From Monoraphidium neglectum (Eukaryota; Chlorophyta; Chlorophyceae; Sphaeropleales; Selenastraceae): a DNA stretch of 11,438 nt. The stretch covers positions 1-11,438 of the forward strand of contig NW_014011735.1 in NCBI RefSeq assembly GCF_000611645.1, given 5' to 3'. The translations under genes were made by a program, and so were the position numbers. Position 1 is the stretch's first letter. Every line of letters begins with the position of its first letter. The notes beneath the pieces are model-generated. The model was not told the origin of the DNA, made no database searches, and saw only the letters and a program-made list of their open reading frames with translations. Positions 1 through 8,506 of the stretch are shown here, piece by piece.

Positions 1-342
1 AGGTGGGGTTTGGCGTGTGTGTGTGTGTGCGTGTGTTTTCCTGCGTGTGTGTGCATGTATGTGTGAGCGTGCACGTGCGTGTGTGCTCGTGCGTGTGTGT
101 TTGCGTGCATGATTGCGTGCGGGCGCGGCAGTGTATTAGGGGGTGTGGGCGGGAGTGGTTGGGAGTTGGTCTGTGTGTGTTGTGTTCTGGGGCGGGTTGC
201 TTTGTGGGACGTCCCCCCTTTCTTGGTGCCGCAGTCTGGGCGGCATCGCAGCAGAGGCCGGCTCTGTCGCAGGGGAGGGCAATCGATCCAGGCGCCAGGC
301 TGCCCCTCACCAGGCCGCGTGGCTCGCGGGTCGCAACCACAG
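1..342 (+). other. Probable intron of the unidentified left-hand gene
   Basis: The stretch before the terminal exon has no protein-like frame. Its first 185 bases are dominated by GT/TGCG repeats and it ends in an AG acceptor at 341-342. The intron's 5' end is outside the window. Open frames through it translate to Cys/Val/Arg low complexity and are treated as non-coding. Confidence 0.45.
8..125 (+). repeat. Degenerate (GT)n / GTGC microsatellite
   Basis: Imperfect alternating GT dinucleotides are interrupted by GC and CAT steps, such as the run of GT at 17-36 and further blocks at 46-72 and 76-105. This is a purine-pyrimidine alternation inside a presumed intron. A similar degenerate block occurs in a desaturase intron at about 2940-3010. 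Confidence 0.85.
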
Positions 343-417
343 GAGGCCAAGAAGCTGCTGGAGGAGAAGTTCAAGACGGGCAAGAACCGGTGGTTCTTCA
401 CCAAGCTGCGCTTCTGA
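343..417 (+). CDS. C-terminal exon of an unidentified gene (5' part outside window)
   Basis: A 24-codon open stretch follows a plausible acceptor (CAACCACAG) and ends at a TGA at 415-417. It encodes a lysine-rich C-terminus that starts [10 protein letters not shown] and ends [10 protein letters not shown]. Composition changes sharply at position 343: upstream the same frame reads as low-complexity Cys/Val/Gly/Arg translation of GT-rich DNA, whereas the exon reads like protein, an amphipathic helix followed by an aromatic/basic tail. A second possible acceptor, after a pyrimidine tract at 231-234, would extend the exon to 235 in the same open frame, but that extra sequence looks non-coding. 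A TGTAA motif lies about 70 bases after the stop. I do not recognise the protein, and 24 residues are too few to assign a family. The gene is convergent with the desaturase. That this is a real terminal exon is moderately likely; the identity is unknown. Confidence 0.5.
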   Translation, partial: EAKKLLEEKFKTGKNRWFFTKLRF

Positions 418-484
418 TCGGGGCCCAGCGGCGGCTGCGCGGGCTCAGGGTGTTGCCGGCAAGGGCCCTTGCGACTGCAGCCCT

Positions 485-489
485 TGTAA
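485..489 (+). terminator. Candidate polyadenylation signal TGTAA for the left-hand gene
   Basis: TGTAA is the usual chlorophyte polyadenylation element. This copy is 68 bases after the TGA at 415-417, on the same strand, which is a plausible 3' UTR position. It is a five-base motif, so it is only supportive. Confidence 0.4.
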
Positions 490-884
490 CAAGCAGCTGC
501 TGCGTGGATGGGTGGGGCCGGGCCAGGCAGAGCAGGATTCAGTTGAGTGACGACCAGTGCTGCCCATTCCGCCGAAAAGCATAAATGCCCGTCGATGAAT
601 CAGAAGTTGAGGATTACGGCTGCGCATAGCAAAGCAAAGCGTGAGATGGCGCGGGCACAATCAGCAGAGGTGGACTGCATGCACCTGCACAGCAACCCGT
701 CATCCACAGGTGAAAGCCTGCCGCAATGCTGCTGGTCACCGTTCTCTCTCACTGCGTGCCCGCTGCCTCAAAGCCGGCAGCTTCTGCAGCACAAGCACAG
801 CCGGCTCCAGGCCCATGGCAGTCTAGTGAGTGAGCTGGACACACATGCAGCTGCAGGTTAGCAAAATGGATGACTCTCCACTTG

Positions 885-889
885 TTACA
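885..889 (-). terminator. Candidate polyadenylation signal TGTAA for the desaturase
   Basis: On the minus strand this reads TGTAA. I found no other minus-strand TGTAA between it and the desaturase stop at 1977-1979. If used, the 3' UTR would be about 1.1 kb, which is long, so a variant signal closer to the stop is an alternative. Confidence 0.3.
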
Positions 890-1976
890 ACGCTCAGCAT
901 GGGGGTTATGATGTACACAGCTGCGCAGTGCACTTGATTTTTTGCAGGGTGCACAAAGAGTGATGCTCCGCACGTGCCGCAGAGCACGCGCCGCTGCAAT
1001 TCGTGTTGTGCCCCGAGCTCTGGACGTGCTGGGCGCCCCACGCCCTCACAGCAACAGTCAGCGAACTCGCAGTGTGTGCAGACTCATGCTTGTGACTCTC
1101 GGAGCTGTCAAGCCCTCCGTTCCAAGAAGCGGCTCAGAGTCGTGAGTTGATGGGGCCGCCGTGCCGGCTGCACACCCGCAGCCACAACGGCCAGCCACGC
1201 AGGGGGGGTGAACACACGCGCGCAACGGGGTCAGAAGGGGCCGGGATGGGCGGATTGGGGTGCGCACAGCTGCGGCCAAGCCCCAGGCGCTCGCCATGGG
1301 GCGGGTGCTGGTGGCTGACGGCGTGGCTGCCACGGGTGCCAGGGTGCTGCTGCCTCCGCCCCTTGCGCAGGAGCGCGCCGCAGCGAGCATCCCGGAACAG
1401 CGCCAGCCGCGAAGCCCAGCTGGCCCTGCCCGCCCCCTCCTCGCCCTGGTGCGCCGCTCAGGGGGTCAATCGAAAGAACAATGTGCACCGCACATGGGAC
1501 CGCGGCACACCTACTCCACCGTCGCGGCGTGCGCGCACAGCCGGACATGCACCAGCGCGCTGCAACACCGCCGCGCACTCCTCAACGCACAAGCTTGCGG
1601 CAGGGCTCGACTGCCCCAGGACACGCGGCGCGGCGGCATGTGCCTTGTGCGAGTGCGTCTCAATCTGTACTAGGTAGACCACTACAAAACCACATCCAGC
1701 AACGGGACGGGATGACAATGGTAGGCAATGCATGACATGTGTGGCGGGTCTCAAAATAGTGCTGTGCGCGACTGAACGATGGGTAACGACAACATTGGAT
1801 TGGCAGCGACGGGGTGGCGCGGCCACGCGCACTAGCGCCGCACTCAAAAACACGGCCGCCACGCCGCGCCTCTTCAGGGCTGCCCCTCCCCCCTTCCGTC
1901 CCCAGGGCGCCCCCGTCAACCCCCCTCCCGTCAGCCGCTTGCGCCCCACAGGGCGCCCTGGAGGCGTGCGGGCTCT

Positions 1977-4975
1977 TTAAATGGTCAACGGGCGGTCAAA
2001 GATCCAGCTGAAGCTAGCCTCAAGGGGCTTGGCCTTGGTCCTGCGTGCGGCGGTGCGCTCGGCCAGCTTCCGGATGCGGTCGGGCAGCTTCACCAGGTAC
2101 TCCTGGGCCTCGGCCGCGTCACCGCTCTCGTGGCTGCGGTCCGCAACCTGGGGGGTGGCGGATACCGGGTTGTTTGCGGCGACAGGGTTGGGGGAGGGTT
2201 GCAGGCCAAGGCTGCGCTGGAGCAGGTGCCGGGGCATGGTGCACGCAAGGGTTGGGGAGACTAGGACTAACTCAAAGGCAGCCGCTTCTGGGTTGTCGAC
2301 CTCAAGAGCGGGGGACGGCAAGCCAACGACTGACCCGTAGTCGGGGCGAGCAGGGCCGCAGCCCTTGACCTCCAAACCCCAGGTCCTTCCACAACCTCAT
2401 CCACCCAGAAATTGCTTCAGTTTCAGGGTTGTAGGGTACAGGGTTTTGCCAGGCACGCACCTTCCACTTCTTGATGAGGAACTCCATGATGTCAGCGTAG
2501 TCCATGGGAGTGTACACGCCCGAGCGCTCCGCGACGGCAGAGAAGTCCTGGAGGCACAACGGCAGCGCGAGGGGAGCGAGCACGGGGCGCTGAGCCGCTG
2601 CCGTGCGCAACAGCGCGTCTCCAGCGCACCCCCTCGAGTGCCTGACTAGGCCGTCGAGCCCACGCACAAGTCAAGTTGCGCCAACACACCCGCCGACGAG
2701 CTCAGCGCCCGGCGCACCGCGAACAGGTTGCGGCCGTTGTTCTTAGCCGCGTGCTCCCCGTCGTCCATGAGGTGGGCGGGCATCACGATCTGCTTGCGCA
2801 TCATGTCGGCAAAGGCCAGGACCGCGCCGTCGGGGTCCTTCTCGTAGAGCTTCTCCACGATGCGCTGGTAGGCGATCTCGTGGCGGCCCTCGTCAGACGC
2901 AATGCTGCCGCACAACTTGGCAAGCAGCTGCAAAGAAACGCGTGCGTGTGAGAGTGAGTGTACGTGTGTGTGGTCGCATGTGTGATTGTGTGGTGTGTGA
3001 GTGTGTGTGAAGGGATGGAGCCCCCGGAGAAGGGCAGCATGCGTACATGCATGGGCGCGCCTGCGTATATGTATGCACACATTCGTGCATGGACGCAGGC
3101 GAGCAGAGCACAGTTGCCGGGGCGTGAGCGCATGAGAAACCGCCTGTGTTTGCAATGATGGCCACACTCTCAATTTCACAGGAGTCCTAGCTTGGCACAA
3201 ACTGCACCCCCAAGAACAAGGTATAGCTGCGGCCCCAGGCGGCCCCTCACCTCATCGCCGTGCTCAAGGGCGTGGCGCGCCGTGTTCCCGTGGCTGACCT
3301 TGGTGGCGCGCTCCTGGAAGCTGGTGTACACAAAGCCGAGGTAGGGGTTGTTCTCAGTCTTGGGGTCCATGCCGCTCCCAATGAGGTTCTGGATGGTCAC
3401 CTCAATCGACTTCATGTTGACCCTGCGCCGGTCGGGGGCGCCGGGGGGATCGAGGGGGGCCAGTGGGCGTGGGGCGCTGGCGGGGGTGTTGCCACGGCGC
3501 GCTTGCTGCCCCACATTGCAATGAGCGCCGCTGTCGATGCCATGCTGTGTTCACCCCTCAAACACCAGCACCATGCCCAAAACACCTCGCATCGAGCCCA
3601 AGCCAATGACAGGAGCAACGTGCTGCGCCCAGCCTCACCCTCCAGGCTCATCCCGCATCAACTCACCTGCTGTTCACAGCACAGGCAAGAGCCCACTCAC
3701 CCCGCAATGCAGCCCCACCCACCTGCCAGTGAGGTACATGTACTTGTTCATGACGTCACCGTGGCGGTTCTCCTCCGCCGTCCATTCACGCGTCCACTTG
3801 CCCCAGGGCGTCGGCGAGGCACCCGTCTCGTCCCGCACACCGTCCAGGGTGTTGAGCATGGCCATGTAGGTGGGCAGGGCCTCCTCCGTGATCATGTCAC
3901 CTGGGTTTGCACACATATTGCGCGAAGGAAACAACAAAGATTGAAGGGTTGGAAACTTGGTTGATTGAAGCACCAACATTGGATAGCTGCACTGCGCTTA
4001 CCACAAAGTGAGTGGGTGGGTGGGGGAAGACAGGCAGGGCACTTGCCGAGAACGGTACATGCCTACTTGTGGCATCCCGAAGCGGCTCACCCACAAAGGA
4101 AATGAGGTAGTCATCGGGCAGGGCTGCAGAGCGCTTGCGCAGCTCCCGCACCTGCGTGTTATTCAGAGCGATGTGTTGTCAGCCGGGCCATGCATTACCA
4201 GGCGTGGGAAAAGGGCAGCAAGACCCGCCCTGTCCTCCGTTGTCCGATCACAAACCGCGCCGGCCTGCCATGCGACCTGTGCTGCGATGACGTCCCACTG
4301 CACACTGTCTACGCTCATTCTGGAAACATTGCACGACCGTCTACTGGCACTGCCAACAGTGACTGAGGTGTGTGGGCCTCGCAGGAGGATCGCACCTGGT
4401 CCATAAAGTAGGGGTCCTCAGAGGACGGCAGGAAGTCTGTGGGCTGCCAGCACTTTGAGGTCTCCTTCAGTAGCGGATAGACCTGTACGGGCGCGTGTGG
4501 AGGGCGCGCGCGCGCGCGCGCCGTCGTCGCCTCGTGCCCGCCGCACGTCGTCGCTGCAATACGGTTGCGTGCGGCTGTGACGCTGCGCCTCGACTCACCT
4601 CGCTCTCAACAAAAGGTCCCAAGGTCTTGACCAGCGCAAGGCGCTCCTTCGTTAGTGAGTGCAGCACCTGCCCGTCCATTATGATGGGCCCAGGCTTCGA
4701 GGTGCGCGGGGGCTCCGCGATCACGGCTCTGCAGGACACCACCCGTTGACGGCCAAAGCCTGTACAATTCATAAAGCAAGGGTGACGGCCGTGAGGGCGT
4801 GGCTTGCAAGCTGAGACCGCGGCCACTACGCTCCAGGGCGAGTAACGCACGAAACCCCGCTCTGCGAAGCACATGCATGCAAGGTGGGATGTTACACTTG
4901 CAATTGGGCCGTGTGGGCAGCCTCCTCACCGGCGGAGAGGGCCTGGGCGCGCTGGCACCCCACGGTCGTCGCCAT
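1977..4975 (-). CDS. FAB2: Plastid stearoyl-[acyl-carrier-protein] 9-desaturase, complete, nine exons
   Basis: This is a soluble diiron desaturase that converts 18:0-ACP to 18:1(delta-9)-ACP in the plastid stroma with O2 and reduced ferredoxin. Exons in transcript order are 4930-4975, 4599-4759, 4396-4482, 4091-4151, 3723-3900, 3251-3422, 2718-2927, 2461-2547 and 1977-2147. All introns are GT-AG, phases close at every junction, and they total 1173 nt (390 residues plus TAA). The first 30 or so residues ([16 protein letters not shown], then basic, up to about [12 protein letters not shown]) look like a short chloroplast transit peptide. By alignment from memory to the castor enzyme, the diiron ligands are E124, E162, H165 (in EENRHG), E215 (in QERAT), E248 and H251 (in DEGRHE). 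W81, W158 and T218 match castor W62, W139 and T199. The C-terminus has the family's FSWIFDR signature. One difference from castor is about six extra residues before NLF (around 291-301). The start is the ATG at 4975, in phase with the transit peptide. Identity is very secure; the exact transit cleavage site is inferred. Confidence 0.97.
2940..3010. repeat. Degenerate GT/CA tract in a desaturase intron
   Basis: GT-rich on the plus strand and CA-rich in the sense of the gene, this tract lies near the 3' end of the 323-base intron 2928-3250, immediately before the acceptor of the exon carrying the DEGRHE motif. It resembles the tract at the left end of the window. Confidence 0.8.
4504..4521. repeat. 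Alternating (GC)9 tract in a desaturase intron
   Basis: Eighteen bases of strict GC alternation sit in the short 116-base intron 4483-4598, about 20 bases upstream (in transcript sense) of its acceptor. Such tracts can adopt Z-DNA; here it replaces the usual pyrimidine-rich stretch. Confidence 0.85.
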
Positions 4976-5968
4976 TGCGTTGGCTCGCGGTCCTGCTCCT
5001 GCTGCTCCTGCAGTTACAATTCAACTAAAATCAGCAAATGTACGGGGGCCGGGAGGCGCGGGCTGGTGATCAGGAACCGCAGGTCAGCAGCGAGACGGGC
5101 AGCCGGGAGCTCAGAGTGGAAGGATCAACCGCTCAAAGCGATACAAAAGTACGATTCTAATATATGGATCAGCCGTAATAGAGAAAACCCCCTGCGTTTG
5201 GAAGCTGCGGCAACAATTCGGCACGTCGCTGTCAAACTGCTTCGCATGAGGCATCGTGCACGCAGCCAATGCCAGCTACGCGCAAACAGCGTGAATTTGG
5301 TTCAAGAGACGCGCGGGGTCCAGCCGGGCAAAGAGGACGGTTCTATGCGGCAGGGACGCTGTTGGCGGCGTGGTGTTGAGGCGTTTGATGATCGCCAGGG
5401 TGGGTGGCGGGGACGTGGGTTGGTTGCATGGCGTCCTTCCCCAATGTGGGCTTGTGTGCGTGCATTGTGCAGCAGTTGATGTGCCCATCTTAGCGCGTAC
5501 AACCGTCTTTTTGCGCAAAGTATCAAAGCGTGAGACATAAGCCCCTCACGGACCCTCAACGATCTACTTGCTGCCACATGCCCTGTTTGAATGCTGTTGA
5601 GGGGCTGCTGGTGGCACCGTCATGAAAACATCGCATACCAAACCCGTCCAGGGGGTCACCAATCAGCCCCGCTCTCCCAAAGGCAAAGCCTCTCAACAAC
5701 TGCACTGGTGGTCGGCAGGTTCGATGGTTTACCAAGACTGCAGTTCATGAACCGATGTGGCACCGCGTCGCATCCCCACCGGGATGTACGCAAAAAGGTA
5801 CCAACGCAGCCAATCAGGGGCAATTCTCGACCTACCTTGCTCATGCAACGACCCTGTTGTGGACATAGCAATGCGCCGCGCTGACCACCACTTGCGCCGT
5901 GCGGACCCACGCACAGCCAGCCCCAGTGGCCTGCGCCAGTCATCTAACAAGCCCGTCCGTGCCCCAGC
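4976..5968. other. Intergenic region: desaturase upstream region and ArfGAP 3' flank
   Basis: About 1 kb lies between two tandem minus-strand genes. No frame here looks coding. The 226-codon plus-strand frame 4799-5479 overlaps desaturase exon 1 antisense and is Arg/Ser-rich without a recognisable domain. The stretch 5139-5225 is noticeably AT-richer than its surroundings and may hold the desaturase core promoter. The left part is the probable desaturase upstream region and the right part the probable ArfGAP 3' UTR; the boundary cannot be placed. The only minus-strand TGTAA here is at 5014-5018, only 39 bases upstream of the desaturase ATG, so it is probably not the ArfGAP signal. Confidence 0.5.
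5158..5164 (-). promoter_or_regulatory. Candidate TATA-like element of the desaturase gene
   Basis: On the minus strand this reads TATATTA, within the local AT-rich block and about 183 bases upstream of the desaturase ATG. Spacing would allow a 5' UTR of about 150 bases. It is motif-based only; no transcription start is known. Confidence 0.3.
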
Positions 5969-8506
5969 CTAGTACTTTCCAAGGTCGTTCATGAACTGCA
6001 GGGGCAGTCAGGCGTGTTGAAAGGGGGTCAGGAACGGGCAGGTTCGCAGCGCCTGAAGCAGAGCAAGCTGCATCCCAACACAGGGCCCACGACCGCAGGC
6101 ACAGTGCGTGCCTGCTCCGCCACGAAGAACAGGCTCCACTTGGCAAGTTGCGACCAGGCTGCTCTCGCAGATGGACAAGCACCGGAACGCGCACGCCTGC
6201 CCCACGCGCCCCAAGCCGGCACGCACCTTGGAGGCCATGCTGGAGATGTTGCGCACGGCACTGCCCGCCATCTCCTTCACCTGGTCCAGGTCCTGCTTCG
6301 CGTGGAACGACAGCCGGTTCACCAGCTCCGCCGCCGTGAGGTCCAGGTCGCTGGCACCGCCGCCGCCCGGCCGCCGGCCGCCGCCACCGCCGCCGCCGCC
6401 GCCGCCGCTGCCGCCCGCCCCGCCGCTGCGGTCAAAGTACGCGTCGCTGCTGATGGCGGAGGAGCCAGAAAACTTGGACAGCCGGGACTGGCGATCGTAA
6501 TCACTCTCCCCATTACCGCTCTCAAAGTCGCGGCTGCTGATCGCCTTGGCGTTGGCGAACCGCTTCTGCGCAACCTCCGTCTCGACCGCGGAGCTTGAGC
6601 CGCCGCGCTGGCCCGGGGCCGAGGGGCTCGCCACGGGCACGAAACCGATGCCGCCAAACGCCGCAGGGCCCGACCCCTTGGGCGCCACGGCGCGGCCGAG
6701 TGGGTCCCGGAAGAAGTCGTCGCCACCGAGGCCGCCGATTGTCAGGTGCCCGTCCTTGCCGCGCGCCGGCGCTGCTGCCGCAGCAGGCCCGCTGCTGCTC
6801 GGCGCGCCAGCGGCGGTGATGGTATCATACGCAAAGCGCGACGGCGCAGGCGCCGTGGGAGCGGGTGCCGCCGCGCCGCTGTCGCTTGGACCGCGCGGGG
6901 CCGCGGCAGCGGGCGCGGGCTTGGGCGCCTCGGGCGCGGGTGCCTGCTCAAACAGCGCCCCGTCCACCTTTGCCTCCAGCTTCTTCACGCCCAGGCCCAG
7001 CTTGCTGCCAGCGGGCTTGCGGGCACCGCCCAACACGGTACTCGCGGGCCGGGGTGCCGTCGCTGCGGTGGTGGCGGCGCACGAAAGGGGCAGCTAGAGG
7101 TTGGCGGCGGAGGGTAGCCTGCACTGCATGAAGCCCATCAGTGACAGCAACCCGTGCAAGCTGAGCGGGGTGCGTTGCACAGTGCGCCAATAAATTCTCA
7201 CCTTGCCGGGGCACCACAGGCGCGGGAACCACCGGCACAGGAGCCGCCGCAACGGGCGCCGGGGCCGCCGCCGCTGGGGCCGCCACCACTGCCTCTGCGC
7301 CGCCAGAGCTGGCTGGCACAAGCGACCCTGCTGCCAGCTTGGCGGCCTCCTTCTCCAGCTGCGCTTTGTACAGCTGCGCCGCACGGCTGGTGTACTGCAG
7401 ACTCATGGCAGCACGCGGCAGACCCTAGGTCAGGCCAAGAATCCAAGGGGCTGCGCCTCGCTCCTCATCTCAAAGCTCAGCACATTGCGTGGCGTCTGCG
7501 GACCAACAGCAACCGCGCCCCCTCCTCACCTTGCCCTCGATTTTGTCGGAGCCGGTCTCGTCCCAGCCGTGCTGGTTGAAGAACTGGCGCGCCTTGTGGT
7601 TGCCCCCCACGGCCATCAGCTGCGCAGGCCGCAAAAAGAGCAGCGCCAAGAAGCCGATCAGCACTCACATGTGTCGTTGCTGAATTGACAATTTGTGGAC
7701 GATGCATGCACTCGAGCTCGTCCTCTTGCTACTACTAGTGCTGCTGCTGGTGCGATGGCTGCTACAGAAGTCCTATGGGGCGGGGGGCGACTCAAGAGCG
7801 AACTCACCCGCAACTGCTCCTCCGTCCAAGTGTCCAGGGTGGTCGACCTGCAGCAGGTGGGCACACCAGGGCTGAGTGCGCACGCAAACACTCAAGTGCT
7901 GAGGACGGCGCCCATGATGCTGATGCAGCGATGAGTACATACGACCATACCGCTGCAGCGGCGTACCCAACTGCCTGCCGACTGCAGCGCCCCCAGCCGC
8001 GTCGTTGCCTCACCGCACGAACGACACGTGCACACCCAGGCTACGGTGGATGCCTGCGCAGGCCAGGCAGATGTACACGCCATAGGGGACTGACGCCCAA
8101 GTGGGGTTCTTTGCCGGGCAATCGAAGCAGACCTGCAACCCAGCGTGTGCATGCGCGGTTGCAGGTTGGCAGCGAACACGCAAGCAAGCCAAGGGCATGC
8201 GGCAAGTCGCGCAGCATCTGGGCCTGGGCGTCGTACCACAGCGTAACCGCTCATGTATCACGCGCGTGCATATCAAGACATGCCTTTTTTGTCAAGGCCC
8301 ACCACCAACTGGGGCGGGCGGTGGGCGAGGGTGAAGAGCACGAACTGCAGCACCCCGGAGAGGGTTCAAAAATGCAAAGCCCAGAGACCTCGTCGGTCAC
8401 AATCACGTGCGGGTGGCGAACCAAGGCCGGAGAGCCCGCCAACCTTGTTTTCAGGCTTGCCCCTGAGCTTCCTGAACAGCGTGTCGCGATCCAGCGGCCC
8501 CTCCAT
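5969..8506 (-). CDS. ADP-ribosylation factor GTPase-activating protein, AGD8/9/10 (ArfGAP2/3, Glo3) type, complete, seven exons
   Basis: Proteins of this type stimulate GTP hydrolysis by Arf1 and act with coatomer in COPI vesicle traffic at the Golgi. Exons in transcript order are 8444-8506, 8014-8132, 7808-7847, 7530-7619, 7202-7394, 6227-7062 and 5969-5995, all GT-AG and phase-consistent (1368 nt, 455 residues plus TAG). The N-terminal ArfGAP domain spans about residues 5-110. Its zinc finger C23-X2-C26-X16-C43-X2-C46 is intact, the catalytic arginine finger is R51 (in GIHRSLG), and [15 protein letters not shown] follows at 79-93. An Ala/Pro-rich linker covers about 125-270. Glo3-type motifs follow: [12 protein letters not shown] at 337-348 and [11 protein letters not shown] at 370-380. 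A run of ten glycines is at 388-397, then a conserved C-terminal helical region ([19 protein letters not shown] and on) ending FMNDLGKY. The last exon has only eight codons. The start ATG at 8506 directly precedes the family's [12 protein letters not shown] opening. The gene is divergent from the PTB gene. Confidence 0.95.
6358..6430. repeat. GCC/GGC trinucleotide-rich tract coding a glycine run
   Basis: Reiterated CCG/GCC triplets in the sixth ArfGAP exon encode, on the minus strand, a Gly-rich segment with ten consecutive glycines at 6377-6406. It lies between the ISS motifs and the C-terminal helical region, so it probably forms a flexible linker and may vary in length between strains. Confidence 0.9.

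Larger units (their letters stand above)
418..1976. other. Convergent intergenic / 3' UTR region, no gene seen
   Basis: About 1.56 kb lies between the stop of the left-hand gene and the stop of the desaturase. Several open frames exceed 100 codons on both strands, for example 1147-1677 (+) and 1458-1949 (-). Their translations are Ala/Arg/Pro/Cys-rich, overlap one another and show no domain or splice logic, so they look like chance frames in GC-rich DNA. The likely content is the 3' UTRs of two convergent transcripts. A TGTAA for each direction lies at 485-489 (+) and 885-889 (-). No RNA gene or mobile element was recognised. Confidence 0.55.

Noticed and set aside
1..185. Telomere-like or centromeric satellite
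   Set aside because: The repeats are degenerate GT dinucleotides, not the TTTAGGG or TTTTAGGG type, and they run into an ordinary splice acceptor.
1147..1677. 176-codon plus-strand open frame in the convergent region
   Set aside because: Low-complexity Ala/Arg/Pro/Cys composition, overlapped by similar frames on the other strand, and no conserved motif.
1458..1949. 163-codon minus-strand open frame just after the desaturase stop
   Set aside because: It lies in the probable 3' UTR, has no recognisable domain, and three overlapping frames of similar quality exist.
3260..3964. 234-codon plus-strand open frame
   Set aside because: It lies antisense across two desaturase exons and their introns and has no domain; GC-rich third positions in the real gene keep the opposite frame open.
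5014..5018. Minus-strand TGTAA as the ArfGAP polyadenylation signal
   Set aside because: It is about 950 bases after the ArfGAP stop and only 39 bases from the desaturase ATG, so it would lie within the next gene's 5' UTR; chance occurrence is likelier.
4799..5479. 226-codon plus-strand open frame upstream of the desaturase
   Set aside because: It is antisense to desaturase exon 1, Arg/Ser-rich and without recognisable motifs or splice context; more likely promoter sequence that happens to lack stops.
6014..6598. 194-codon plus-strand open frame with polyalanine
   Set aside because: Antisense of the ArfGAP sixth exon; the polyalanine is the reverse reading of the GGC repeat that codes glycine on the true strand.
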